Positions 1 through 8,325 of a stretch of DNA of 64,000 nucleotides are shown here, piece after piece (position 1 is the first letter of the stretch; every line of letters begins with the position of its first letter). The translations under genes were made by a program, and so were the position numbers. Source of the stretch: Devosia sediminis (lineage in GTDB: Bacteria; Pseudomonadota; Alphaproteobacteria; Rhizobiales; Devosiaceae); the NCBI RefSeq assembly GCF_016411825.1, contig NZ_JAEKMH010000001.1, positions 930,001 through 994,000 on the forward strand, written 5' to 3'. The notes beneath the pieces are model-generated. The model was not told where the DNA came from. It worked only from the letters and a program-made list of their open reading frames with translations, and did no database searches.

Positions 1-1
1 G

Positions 2-455
2 ACGATCGACCGCACGATCGCCCGTCTCAAAGGAGAACGCAGAATGACCGATGCTGATCTTTATTCGGGTATCGTCTCACCGGAAATACGAGGCCTGGCT
101 TATCGAGCGCTATGGCGCTGATATGGAAGAGGAAATTGCCCGCAGCCGCAAGGTCATGGGGGCAGGGCACGCCCAAATGATGGCGGATCTCAAGGAGATA
201 GAGGACGGCCTTGCCGAAGGCTTGCGCCGGGGCCTGCCGCCGCAGGCAACAGCGCTCGACAAGATGTTGGAAAGACACAGGAATTGGGTCGCCGCAGCCT
301 GGGGCAGGGAGTGCACGCCGGAGGCTTATGCGGGGCTGGCGGATGTCTATGAACATCCCGATTTCCGCAAACGCTTCGAGCAAATCCAGCCCGGATTTGC
401 CGATTATCTGGTGACGGCGATGCGGGCCTGGGCACGCCGGCAAAACCCGGACTAG
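2..455 (+). pseudogene. MerR-family regulator with TipAS domain, 5' partial, apparent frameshift
   Basis: The gene enters from outside the window. Reading from base 2, the frame gives a basic linker (TIDRTIARLKGERR) followed by MTDADLYSG, the usual junction between a MerR coiled coil and a TipAS effector domain, but it stops at 119-121. The rest of the TipAS domain (KYEAWLIERYG through a helical C-terminus ending ARRQNPD) lies one base over and runs to 455. The switch falls near the AAA at 84-86; removing one A joins both parts. TipAS domains bind thiopeptide-like ligands in known members. Either the gene is inactivated or the base is a sequencing error. An alternative is a stand-alone TipAS protein starting at ATG 44, which would need the same shift. 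Confidence 0.7.
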
Positions 456-565
456 GTCCTGGACCCCGCGGATGAACGGACTGTTCGCTCCCGAGTTTGA
501 TCTTGGTCATGGCGGCGACGGCATCCGGTCCCAATATGAGAGGAACACGACCAAGGAGATTGAAG

Positions 566-1321
566 ATGACCAAGGATTTTGCCGGCAAGGTTGCGTTCGT
601 GACCGGAGCCGCGTCGGGAATAGGCGAAGCCGTCGCCCGGCAGCTCGCCGAACGTGGCGCCAAGGTGGTGGTGGCGGACCTCAAGCTCGAGCCCGCTGAG
701 AAGCTGGTGGGGGAAATCAAGTCCTCCGGCGGTGAAGCGGCGGCGGTGGCGGTCGACGTCAGCCAGATCGACCAGGTCGAAAAGGCGGTCCAGTACACGA
801 TCGACACGTTCGGACGGCTCGATCTCGCCGTCAACAATGCCGGCATTGGCGGCAAGGCGGCCAAGGCCGGAGACTACTCGTTCGAGGACTGGCACAAGGT
901 CATCGACGTCAATCTCAACTCGGTCTTCTACTCCATGAAGTACGAGATCGCGGCCATGCTGAAATCCGGCGGCGGCGCCATCGTCAACATGGCTTCGATC
1001 CTGGCCACCAATGGCTTTGCCAATGCGCCCGCCTACGTGTCGGCGAAGCACGGTGTCGTCGGCCTCACCAAGGCGGCGGCGATCGACTATGCCAAGGATG
1101 GCATCCGCGTCACCGCCGTGGGGCCGGGCTTCATCGAAACGCCGCTGCTGGGCTCGGCGACTCCCAAGGAGGTCATGGATGGTCTCCGTTCGCTGCACCC
1201 GGTTGGCCGGCTGGGTCAGCCTGACGAGGTGGCGGCGCTGACACTGTTCCTGCTGTCCGATGCGGCCTCGTTCATCACCGGGTCTTATCACCTGGTCGAT
1301 GGCGGATACGCCGCCCAGTAA
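566..1321 (+). CDS. SDR family NAD(P)-dependent oxidoreductase
   Basis: A 251-residue classical short-chain dehydrogenase. It has the cofactor motif TGAASGIG at 13-20, an acidic residue after beta-2 (Asp38, which favours NAD(H)), NNAG at 90-93, and the catalytic Ser144, Tyr157 and Lys161 in YVSAK. The end matches the usual ITGSYHLVDGGYAAQ pattern. I chose ATG 566 because AAGGAG lies at 553-558, seven bases before it; the open frame begins earlier at 497 but has no ribosome site there. The substrate cannot be read from sequence. It resembles the glucose 1-dehydrogenase/3-oxoacyl reductase group. It stands alone between the TipAS remnant and a DUF1622 gene. Confidence 0.9.
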   Translation: MTKDFAGKVAFVTGAASGIGEAVARQLAERGAKVVVADLKLEPAEKLVGEIKSSGGEAAAVAVDVSQIDQVEKAVQYTIDTFGRLDLAVNNAGIGGKAAKAGDYSFEDWHKVIDVNLNSVFYSMKYEIAAMLKSGGGAIVNMASILATNGFANAPAYVSAKHGVVGLTKAAAIDYAKDGIRVTAVGPGFIETPLLGSATPKEVMDGLRSLHPVGRLGQPDEVAALTLFLLSDAASFITGSYHLVDGGYAAQ

Positions 1322-1399
1322 CCCGGACGCCCCCTTTGGCGCTGTGGATCGCTTGCCGCCTTCGGGCGTTGGGCGAGGGCACGGCGCGAGGAGGGTGGC

Positions 1400-1771
1400 T
1401 TGGACGGGGAAACACTGCTGCACGGCATCGTCCGCGCCATTGAGTGGAGCGGCATCATAATCATCGTGCTCGGGCTGGTCCTGGGCACTTTGCGCTTTAT
1501 CTGGCAGCTCCGCACGCCGGATGTCCATGACCGCTTCCGCAATTACCGCGCTGATATCGGGCGCGGCATCCTGCTGGGGCTCGAGGTCCTGGTCGCGGCG
1601 GATATCATCGCTACCGTGGCCATCGAGCCGAGCCTGGAGAGCCTGGCGCTGCTGGCCGTCATCGTCATCATCCGGACCTTCCTCAGCCTGTCCCTCGAGG
1701 TCGAGGTCAGCGGCCGCTGGCCCTGGCAGCAGCCGCACGATGAAGTCCGGGATCGCAAGCAGTCCCGCTGA
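1400..1771 (+). CDS. DUF1622 family membrane protein
   Basis: A 123-residue protein with a first membrane helix of Ile, Val and Leu (about 18-35), a conserved middle stretch (RNYRADIGRGILLGLE) and two further hydrophobic segments at about 50-65 and 75-95. This is the layout of the DUF1622 family of small bacterial inner-membrane proteins, whose function is not known. The start is TTG at 1400, preceded by GAGGAGGG; no ATG is available near the N-terminus. The C-terminus is short, polar and cytoplasm-like. It follows the SDR gene by about 80 bases and may be read with it. Confidence 0.8.
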   Translation: MDGETLLHGIVRAIEWSGIIIIVLGLVLGTLRFIWQLRTPDVHDRFRNYRADIGRGILLGLEVLVAADIIATVAIEPSLESLALLAVIVIIRTFLSLSLEVEVSGRWPWQQPHDEVRDRKQSR

Positions 1772-1894
1772 CTGCTGACTTCCTCGCCGTCGCGTCGGGC
1801 GCGATTGTGCGACTTGTACTCCGAGCGGTTTCGCCCACGTGCCCTTGAGGCTATACCGCGCCATTCAGGCATTGCGCAGACAGGAAGAACGACC

Positions 1895-2470
1895 ATGCTG
1901 ATCAGTGCAGACGATTTCGAGGCCATTGCCTCGGGCCGCGTGGACACCGCGTTCCGCCGCTGGGTCCGCCCCACCGTCAAGGCCGGCGGCACGCTCACCA
2001 CCGAGGCCGGCGTGCTCGCCATCGACGCTGTGGATGTCATCGCGCTGGACGCCGTGACGCCGGAAGACCTCGCGCGTGCGGGCTTTGACGCGCGCGACAC
2101 ACTGGACGACATGCTGGGTGACCGGAAGGGCTCGCTCTATCGCATCCGCCTTCATTATGTGGGCGAGGATCCGCGCCTGGCCCTGCGCGAAAACGCCGAG
2201 CTCTCCGATGCCGACGCCCGGGAGATCGCCGAAACGCTGGCCCGCATGGATGGCTCCAATCCGTGGGTTCATCGCACGCTGGTGTTGATCGGCGAACGGC
2301 CCGGTGACCCGGCGCAGGCGCTCGCCGAAACGCTCGGGCTCGACAAGGTCAAGTTCAAGGGCAATGTCCGGCGCCTCAAGTCGCTCGGCCTCACCGAAAG
2401 CCTCGATATCGGCTATCGGCTGTCCCCGCGCGGGCGGGCCTGGCTTGATTGGTCTATTGCCAGCGCTTGA
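1895..2470 (+). CDS. ASCH-like (PUA superfamily) domain protein
   Basis: A 191-residue protein. Residues 1-65 resemble an ASCH domain: a leading helix with FEAIASGRVDTAFRRW, then a strand-rich part with AGVLAIDAVDVIALDAV, then a helix entering the Arg-Ala-Gly-Phe segment. ASCH domains are related to PUA RNA-binding folds, and some act on modified nucleosides. Residues 125-191 are different and look like a small helical DNA- or RNA-binding module (LAETLGLDKVKFKGNVRRLKSLGL). ATG 1895 has AGGAAG at 1882-1887; an upstream in-frame start at 1805 has weaker support. The 3' end overlaps the convergent gluconokinase gene by 17 bases. The function is not established. Confidence 0.65.
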   Translation: MLISADDFEAIASGRVDTAFRRWVRPTVKAGGTLTTEAGVLAIDAVDVIALDAVTPEDLARAGFDARDTLDDMLGDRKGSLYRIRLHYVGEDPRLALRENAELSDADAREIAETLARMDGSNPWVHRTLVLIGERPGDPAQALAETLGLDKVKFKGNVRRLKSLGLTESLDIGYRLSPRGRAWLDWSIASA

Positions 2471-3029
2471 AGCTCTTGTGGCTGAGGGCGCCCGTCACCG
2501 TGGTGACGATGCGATTGACCGGGTCAGTCACCGGTACCACCAGCACATTTTCGATCTCCGGGTCCGGTACTTCGAGCGTCGCGAACTGGCTGTCGAGGAG
2601 GCTCGTCGGCATGTATTCGTGGCTGCGCCTGGCCATGCGCTCGCCGATCACCTCGCGGCTGCCGTGGAGATAGACGAACAGTACCGGCTCGCCGGCTTTT
2701 TCGGTGATGAAATCGCGATAGGCCTTCTTCAACGCCGAGCAGGCGCCGACGGCGACGCCTTTTTTGACTGAAGCCTCCTTCAGCGCTGCGGTCAGCGCTT
2801 CCAGCCAGGGCCAGCGATCCTCGTCGGTCAGCGGCGTGCCGGCCCGCATTTTTTCGACATTGGCCTCGGGGTGATACTTGTCGCCATCGAGGAAGGGCGC
2901 GTGCAAGGCCCGGCCCAGCGCGGCACCGACCGTGGACTTGCCCGAGGAGCTGACGCCCATCACGATGATGAGGCGTGGGTGATCAGACCGTGGCTGTGAG
3001 GGCGCCGTCGACATAGAGGATGTGTCCAT
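2454..3029 (-). CDS. gntK: Gluconokinase
   Basis: A 191-residue P-loop kinase that phosphorylates D-gluconate to 6-phosphogluconate. The Walker A motif GVSSSGKST is at 25-33, followed by the gluconokinase signature FLDGDKYHPEANVEKM and the downstream segments LTDEDRWPWL and VGACSALKKAYRD. The length is close to the usual 170-190. The gene overlaps the end of the upstream SDR gene by about 47 bases, so the two are one transcriptional unit. The exact start is uncertain: ATG 3029 and ATG 3014 are both in frame and neither has a clear Shine-Dalgarno site, which suggests translational coupling. The product feeds the 6-phosphogluconate dehydrogenase encoded at 4456. Confidence 0.92.
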   Translation of the reverse strand: MDTSSMSTAPSQPRSDHPRLIIVMGVSSSGKSTVGAALGRALHAPFLDGDKYHPEANVEKMRAGTPLTDEDRWPWLEALTAALKEASVKKGVAVGACSALKKAYRDFITEKAGEPVLFVYLHGSREVIGERMARRSHEYMPTSLLDSQFATLEVPDPEIENVLVVPVTDPVNRIVTTVTGALSHKSFKRWQ

Positions 3030-3777
3030 TCACAAAGCGGGAAGCATCTGAGGCGAGGAAGACAACCGAGCCGCCAAGTTCCTCCGGCTGCGCCCAACGG
3101 CCCATCGGCGTGCGCGCCTCGACCCAGGCGTTGAACTTTTCGTCCTTCACCAGCGCTTCGTTGAGTTCGGTGACGAAATAGCCGGGCGCAATGCCGTTGA
3201 CGTTGAGGCCATGCCGGGCCCAGTCGACGGCCATGCCGCGGGTCAGGTTGGCCACGGCCGCCTTACTCGCGGCATAGGGCGCGATGGAGGAGCGCGCGAA
3301 AGACGACATCAGCGAGCAAATATTGATGATCTTGCCGCGCCCGCGCGAAATCATGTTGCGCGCCACGGGCTGGCTCACATTGAAGACCGAGGTGACATTG
3401 GTCTCGATCAACTGGTCGAACTTTTCGGGAGGGAAGGCTTCGAGGGCGCTGCGGAACTGCATGCCGGCATTGTTGACCAGGATATCGATGGGCCCGATTT
3501 CGGCTTCGATATGGGCGACGGCGTCTCCGACGCTGTCGCGGCTGGTGACGTCGAAGGCGACGGCCGATACATCGGCGCCGGTCGCGGCCAGATCGGCGGC
3601 AGCGGCGCCGAGGGCGACCGTGTCACGGGCATTCAGCACCACGCCAGCGCCGGCTTCGGTCAGAGCCCTCGCCATGGCGAAGCCAAGGCCGCGGCTGGAT
3701 CCGGTGACCAGGGCCCGGCGGCCGGTGAGATCGAATGGCGAAGCTTTGGCGATCATGCTTGGCGCGGCCTTTCCCAT
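2983..3777 (-). CDS. SDR oxidoreductase, gluconate 5-dehydrogenase-like
   Basis: A 264-residue short-chain dehydrogenase with TGSSRGLG near residue 25, NNAG in the middle, catalytic Tyr and Lys in YAASK, and the C-terminal ending NGHILYVDGALTATV. The N-terminal layout (FDLTGRRALVTGSSRGLG) and the fused position with gluconokinase suggest gluconate 5-dehydrogenase, which converts gluconate and 5-ketogluconate (IdnO/Gno). That assignment is from context and resemblance. ATG 3777 has AAGGGTG upstream; ATG 3756 is an alternative with GGAAAGG. It is divergent from the SRPBCC gene, with about 65 bases between them holding both promoters. Confidence 0.75.
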   Translation of the reverse strand: MGKAAPSMIAKASPFDLTGRRALVTGSSRGLGFAMARALTEAGAGVVLNARDTVALGAAAADLAATGADVSAVAFDVTSRDSVGDAVAHIEAEIGPIDILVNNAGMQFRSALEAFPPEKFDQLIETNVTSVFNVSQPVARNMISRGRGKIINICSLMSSFARSSIAPYAASKAAVANLTRGMAVDWARHGLNVNGIAPGYFVTELNEALVKDEKFNAWVEARTPMGRWAQPEELGGSVVFLASDASRFVNGHILYVDGALTATV

Positions 3778-3843
3778 GTGGCACCCTTGGCTACAGGTGT
3801 TAGTGGAGCACCGGATTGTATGCAAGGCGCGGGGAGGGGAACC

Positions 3844-4314
3844 ATGGCGCTGGACTACAAAACCTCTATCGTCATCGATCTGCCGCGCGCCAAGGTCATC
3901 GAGCTCTTCGATGACCCAGCCAACCTCGGCAAATGGCAGCGCGGCTTTCAGAGCTTCGAGCCGATCTCCGGTGTGCCCGGCCAACCCGGCGCCAAATCGA
4001 AGCTGGTCTATCAGATGGGCAAGCGCCGCATGGAGATGATCGAAACCATCACCCGCCGCGACCTGCCCGATGCCTTCGATGGCACCTATGACGCCGAAGG
4101 CGTCCACAACATCGTCGAAAACCGCTTTGTCGAGCAGGGGCCGAACCAGACCCTCTGGGAAAGCCGCAATGTCTTCGAGATGGGCAGCCCACTCATGAAG
4201 GTCATGGGTTTCCTGCTGCCGGGCATGTTCAAGAAGCAGACGCAGACATATGCCGAAGACTTCAAGGCCTTCGCCGAGCGTGGAGCGGATGTGCGCGCGT
4301 CCGGAGCGGCTTGA
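3844..4314 (+). CDS. SRPBCC family protein
   Basis: A 156-residue protein with the START/Bet v1-like (SRPBCC) pattern: an N-terminal strand-helix (TSIVIDLPRAKVIELFDDPANLGKWQ), a run of alternating polar and hydrophobic strands, and a long C-terminal helix (FKKQTQTYAEDFKAFAERG). Members bind hydrophobic ligands in a deep cavity; no ligand can be named here. There is no signal peptide, so it is expected in the cytoplasm. ATG 3844 is preceded by GGAGGGGAACC. It shares a short divergent promoter region with the gluconate SDR. Confidence 0.8.
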   Translation: MALDYKTSIVIDLPRAKVIELFDDPANLGKWQRGFQSFEPISGVPGQPGAKSKLVYQMGKRRMEMIETITRRDLPDAFDGTYDAEGVHNIVENRFVEQGPNQTLWESRNVFEMGSPLMKVMGFLLPGMFKKQTQTYAEDFKAFAERGADVRASGAA

Positions 4315-4455
4315 TCTTCCATACAAGTTATGCGATCTGGCCGGAAATCGTCCATTCCGCCCTTCCTTCGGAGGCCGGTTTGTGGTCATTTCGCGCCGCG
4401 TGCCGTGCCAGTGCGCATGGGATGAACACGCAAGAGCTTTAGAAGGACTGTTTGC

Positions 4456-5874
4456 ATGTCGACAGCGGATATCGGCCTTATCGGCCTGGCGGTCATGGGT
4501 TCCAACCTCGCCCTCAACATCGCCGAGAAGGGCTACACTGTTGCCGTTCACAACCGTTCGGCCGGGCGCATCGAAGAATTCGTCGCCGAGGCCAAGGCGC
4601 AGGGCCTGGATGGCAATACCATCCCGAAATACGACCTGGCCGATTTCGTGCAGACGGTGAAGGCGCCGCGTTCCATCATCATCATGGTCAAGGCTGGCCA
4701 GCCGGTTGACGACATGATCGAGCAGCTGCTGCCGCATCTCGAGCCGGGCGACGCCATCATCGAATGCGGCAACTCGCTCTATACGGATACGCAGCGCCGT
4801 TTCGATTATCTCAAGCCCAAGAATATCGGCTATCTCGGCGTCGGCGTCTCCGGAGGCGAAGAGGGCGCGCGCCATGGCCCGTCGATCATGGTCGGCGGCT
4901 CCAAGGAGCAATGGCACAATGCCGAGGCGGTGCTCACCGCCATTGCCGCAAAGTTCAACGGCGAGAGCTGCTGCGCATATCTGGGCGAAGGTGGCGCCGG
5001 CCATTTCGTCAAGATGATCCACAACGGCATCGAATATGGCGACATGCAGATGATCGCCGAAATCTATGGCGTCATGCGCGACGGTCTGGGCATGGATGCA
5101 AAGGCTTGCGCCGAAGTCTTCAAGGAATGGAACAAGGGTCCGCTCAATTCCTACCTGATCGAAATCACCGGCCATGTGCTCGAGGCCGTCGATACCGAGA
5201 CCGGCAAGCCGCTCGTCGACCTGATCCTCGACAAGGCCGGCCAGAAGGGCACCGGCATGTGGTCGGCCGTGGTCGCCCAGCAGATGGGCGTGCCGGCGAC
5301 CGCCATCGAAGGCGCCGTCGCCGCCCGCTCGCTGTCGTCGCGCAAGAGCGAGCGCGTCGCTGCCGAAGGCATCTATGGCAAGCCCAACCGCGCCAAGACC
5401 GACGTGACTCTGGCCGATCTCGAAAAGGCTCTGCTGGCGGGCAAAATTGTCTCCTACGCGCAGGGCTTTGCCGTCATCGCCAAGGCTTCGGAAGAGTTCG
5501 GCTGGTCGCTGCCGCTGGCCACGATCGCAAAGATCTGGCGTGCCGGTTGCATCATCCGTTCGCGCTTCCTGGACCAGATGAGCTCGGCCTATGCCAAGGG
5601 CGAAGCGGTCAATCTGCTGGTCGTGCCTGATTTCGTCGAGATCATGAAGGACAGCCATCCGAGCCTTCGCAAGGTCGTGGCCGCCGCTGCCGTCGGCGAA
5701 TTCCCGATGATCTGCCTTTCGGCCTCGCTGAGCTACTTCGACAGTTACCGCCAGGCCCAGGGCACGGCCAACCTGACCCAGGGCCAGCGCGACTTCTTCG
5801 GCGCCCACGGCTTCGAAATCGAAGGCCGCGGCGCCGACCTGCACGGCACCTGGCCGAGCACGCTGGGTAAGTAG
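4456..5874 (+). CDS. gnd: 6-phosphogluconate dehydrogenase, decarboxylating
   Basis: A 472-residue enzyme of the oxidative pentose phosphate pathway that converts 6-phosphogluconate and NADP+ to ribulose 5-phosphate, CO2 and NADPH. The N-terminal Rossmann motif is GLIGLAVMG (7-15). Next come the substrate-binding GNSLYTDTQRR and GVSGGEEGARHGPS, the catalytic-lysine segment GHFVKMIHNGIEYGDMQ, and the family signature LILDKAGQKGTGMWS. The C-terminal all-helical dimer domain and tail HGTWPSTLGK are complete. The length is the long (enterobacterial) type. It lies next to gluconokinase, which makes its substrate, and ends in a strong terminator. Confidence 0.96.
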   Translation: MSTADIGLIGLAVMGSNLALNIAEKGYTVAVHNRSAGRIEEFVAEAKAQGLDGNTIPKYDLADFVQTVKAPRSIIIMVKAGQPVDDMIEQLLPHLEPGDAIIECGNSLYTDTQRRFDYLKPKNIGYLGVGVSGGEEGARHGPSIMVGGSKEQWHNAEAVLTAIAAKFNGESCCAYLGEGGAGHFVKMIHNGIEYGDMQMIAEIYGVMRDGLGMDAKACAEVFKEWNKGPLNSYLIEITGHVLEAVDTETGKPLVDLILDKAGQKGTGMWSAVVAQQMGVPATAIEGAVAARSLSSRKSERVAAEGIYGKPNRAKTDVTLADLEKALLAGKIVSYAQGFAVIAKASEEFGWSLPLATIAKIWRAGCIIRSRFLDQMSSAYAKGEAVNLLVVPDFVEIMKDSHPSLRKVVAAAAVGEFPMICLSASLSYFDSYRQAQGTANLTQGQRDFFGAHGFEIEGRGADLHGTWPSTLGK

Positions 5875-5895
5875 GCGAGTCCAACCGAAATCGAA

Positions 5896-5921
5896 AGGCC
5901 CCGCTTCGGCGGGGCTTTTCT
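5896..5921 (+). terminator. Rho-independent terminator after gnd
   Basis: Seven-base GC stem GCCCCGC / GCGGGGC with a TTCG tetraloop (5898-5915) followed by TTTTCT, 22 bases after the gnd stop codon. Confidence 0.9.
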
Positions 5922-5976
5922 GTTTGGGAATGCACTCAATCCGATAGTTGTCGGTCCCTGATCCGTACCAAGCTAG

Positions 5977-6978
5977 TTAATTTGCCGTGGCCAGAACTGC
6001 CCGTCTGCCATGAAAAAATGAGATGAGCGGCTTTTCGATAAGTCGGTGGGCTACCAGGCCACTCGCAACACATAGAAAACCAAGCAGCAGCCCATAGAAC
6101 AATGGTGGTAGTTTCGGCATCAGAAAAGGCGAGGCCACAATCATGACGGCGTGAAACAGGTAGATCGAATATGACGCGTCACCCAGATATCGCGGGAACG
6201 CAAGTGCTTGCTGCCGAAACCAGGGCTCCAAGCCAAGGCAGGCGGTTACCAGAAGCACAGCGAAACCACCTTGGCCGATAAACCTTGGTGCGGGCATGAA
6301 GAAGCCAAAAACTATGCCCCAAAGCAAGGCAAAGCCGGCTAAGGCCGCAAAATGCCACTGTTGAAACCCCCGAAATTGCGGCAGCGCGAGTGCGATCAGC
6401 ATACCAGCCGCAAACTCGAGGATTATTGGACTGCCATAAAACTCGATGACGTCTGATTGTTCTCGACTGAGAACTCGCATCCCTACTCCAAGCAGAAATA
6501 TCCCTGCTATGGCGGCAAGTTGAGGAGCAGGACGCATAGAAATCGTGAGTGCAAAGACGATATAAAACATGAGTTCGAGATTCAACGTCCAGCCAACAAG
6601 AAGAAATGGCTGAAGTAGGTCATTGAGGCTGCTCGTGTATGGGACGAAAAGAAAGCTCTTGAGAATTTCCTCACCAGTAGGCAATTGGCTTCCCGTGACG
6701 GACCAAACTACCAAGGTCAGCGTCAACGCTACCCAGTACAACGGCACGATCCTCTGTATGCGTCGCCATAGGAAGGCGCTGGCCACCCTTTTTTGCCTAT
6801 TGCCAGTGGTCAAAACCATGACGAAGCCGGAAATCACGAAGAACAGATCTACGCCGCCGACAAGGAAAGGTGAGATCAATATTCCCGCCACTTCCGGTTG
6901 GTTTATGATGTGATATACGACCACCATCATCGCCGCTACGCCACGCAAAACTTGTATTGACTGAAAGTCCTCGCGCAT
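5977..6978 (-). CDS. Acyltransferase family 3 membrane protein
   Basis: A 333-residue polytopic protein of the acyltransferase-3 (OafA/NodX-like) family. These move acyl groups, often acetyl, onto extracytoplasmic glycans. Seen here: the N-terminal IQVLRGVAAMMVVVYH, whose conserved Arg and catalytic-type His lie in and after the first helix; GVDLFFVISGFVM; the basic RRIQRIVPLYW; and about ten membrane segments with the C-terminal YSIYLFHAVM. I prefer ATG 6978 (GGTGGGG upstream); ATG 7008 is in frame but unsupported. The DNA is clearly richer in A+T than the flanks. It is divergent from a second acyltransferase gene. The acceptor sugar is unknown. Confidence 0.85.
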   Translation of the reverse strand: MREDFQSIQVLRGVAAMMVVVYHIINQPEVAGILISPFLVGGVDLFFVISGFVMVLTTGNRQKRVASAFLWRRIQRIVPLYWVALTLTLVVWSVTGSQLPTGEEILKSFLFVPYTSSLNDLLQPFLLVGWTLNLELMFYIVFALTISMRPAPQLAAIAGIFLLGVGMRVLSREQSDVIEFYGSPIILEFAAGMLIALALPQFRGFQQWHFAALAGFALLWGIVFGFFMPAPRFIGQGGFAVLLVTACLGLEPWFRQQALAFPRYLGDASYSIYLFHAVMIVASPFLMPKLPPLFYGLLLGFLCVASGLVAHRLIEKPLISFFHGRRAVLATAN

Positions 6979-7189
6979 GCCCCACCCAATCACCCATATC
7001 CAAATCATATTAGGCGAAGTTGGACACGAACGATAGTCTGTGTTGTTGAGGCCGAAATTGACAGCGGTGTTGAAGTTGGCCTGTAAAGCTTTGGAGCATC
7101 AGACGGCACCCGGCAGCGATTTAACGGACAATGTTGTAATGCCTTGCCAAACGTCCTGGGAGGTATAGACCTAGTCGCGGGGGGACAAT

Positions 7190-8215
7190 ATGAACAATTC
7201 TGCAGGGTCCACGCGAAGCGCATATTTTGACGTGATCCGAGGCTGCGCGATCATCATGGTAGTGGCTATCCACAGCAGTAGCACCGGGGTTCAGTTCCTG
7301 GACCATGGGGTCGATGATCCCAACTTCATGTTTACGTTGGTGGTTCGTCAGGTTTTGATCTGCGCGGTGCCGGTGTTCGTCATGCTCGCCGGCTACTTCT
7401 CGCCGACGGCACGAGGCGACATCGACCGGGAGGGCACAACTTGGAAGCGCCTTGTAAGGATTCTTGTTCCCTACATGGTGTGGAGCGTAGTCGCTCTTGT
7501 ATTTGCCAAAGCATCATTTGGATCAGGCCTGCTGGCAATCGCGACAGGGCGCGCACTGGGCCCGCACTACTTCATTCCTGCTATTGTAATTTTGATAATT
7601 TTTGAGTTCTTGGTCCTCCGGCATATCAAACACCGTTGGATTCTTGCGGTCGGCCTAGCAGTTTCCACACTACATATTCTGATTGCGTACGTATTACATT
7701 TTGCGGTGCCCCAGTTAGACTGGTGGTATTACATGGCATCGCCGACTGCGTGGCTGGTGTACTATTCCCTAGGCATTTTCCTGCGGCGCAGCCCCCCTGA
7801 AATCGGTCTGTGGCCTGCCGTAGCTGCCGTTGCTTTCATCTTGTCAGTTTTCGAGGCATACGGCCTGACGTTGTTACTGGGCGTAAACTCCGGCGCATTC
7901 GAGCCAATCAAACTCAGCACAATGTTATTTTCGGTTTCAGTTTGCATCGTCGTCGTCGCTAGACGGAGTGCGCTGATAAAATCGGCCTTTCTGAGTTGGC
8001 TCGGCATTGTGTCTTTTGGCATTTTTCTCGCCCATGAACTCGTCCGAGGTAGGCTGAGCACTTTGATATTCCGCCAGGTTCCAGCCCTTTTCGAAATTCA
8101 GCCGGCGTTCCAAGGTGCAATATTGGCTGCTACAATGGTGACCATCTGCGTGTTCGCCATAGCGTGCCAACGCGTGCTGGGCACACAGCGGAGCAAATTC
8201 TGGCTCGGATTTTAG
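7190..8215 (+). CDS. Acyltransferase family membrane protein (second copy, distinct)
   Basis: A 341-residue polytopic membrane protein related to acyltransferase-3/WecH-like proteins. The first helix carries YFDVIRGCAIIMVVAIHSSS, with the Arg and His arrangement typical of the family, followed by VPVFVMLAGYFS and the basic WKRLVRILVPYMVW. Ten or so hydrophobic segments follow. It is not a close copy of the divergent gene at 5977. GGGGGGA precedes ATG 7190. Codon use is less GC-biased than in the neighbours, suggesting acquisition of the pair from elsewhere. Its likely role is acyl decoration of a surface polysaccharide or lipid-linked sugar; the substrate is unknown. Confidence 0.8.
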   Translation: MNNSAGSTRSAYFDVIRGCAIIMVVAIHSSSTGVQFLDHGVDDPNFMFTLVVRQVLICAVPVFVMLAGYFSPTARGDIDREGTTWKRLVRILVPYMVWSVVALVFAKASFGSGLLAIATGRALGPHYFIPAIVILIIFEFLVLRHIKHRWILAVGLAVSTLHILIAYVLHFAVPQLDWWYYMASPTAWLVYYSLGIFLRRSPPEIGLWPAVAAVAFILSVFEAYGLTLLLGVNSGAFEPIKLSTMLFSVSVCIVVVARRSALIKSAFLSWLGIVSFGIFLAHELVRGRLSTLIFRQVPALFEIQPAFQGAILAATMVTICVFAIACQRVLGTQRSKFWLGF

Positions 8216-8221
8216 GGCTGA

Positions 8222-8251
8222 GCGGAGACATCGGCATGCCGGACGCTCCGC
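8222..8251. terminator. Possible hairpin between convergent genes
   Basis: GCGGAG (8222-8227) pairs with CTCCGC (8246-8251) around an inner CGGCATGCCG palindrome, between the convergent genes ending at 8215 and 8326. There is no T-run, so termination is a guess. Confidence 0.3.
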
Positions 8252-8325
8252 GTTGAACGAACCTCATCGCCGCTTACAGTCCGTGCCAAAAATAGCCGAG
8301 GTCAATTCGGCATGTCTTGGGGCGT

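Noticed and set aside
452..1864. A 470-codon minus-strand frame opposite the SDR and DUF1622 genes
   Set aside because: The plus-strand genes are complete with motifs and ribosome sites; the antisense product is Arg/Asp-rich with no family pattern.
3778..5844. A long minus-strand frame opposite gnd, continuous with the gluconate SDR
   Set aside because: Only the last 264 codons are SDR; the rest is antisense to gnd and has no motif. I therefore begin the SDR at 3777.
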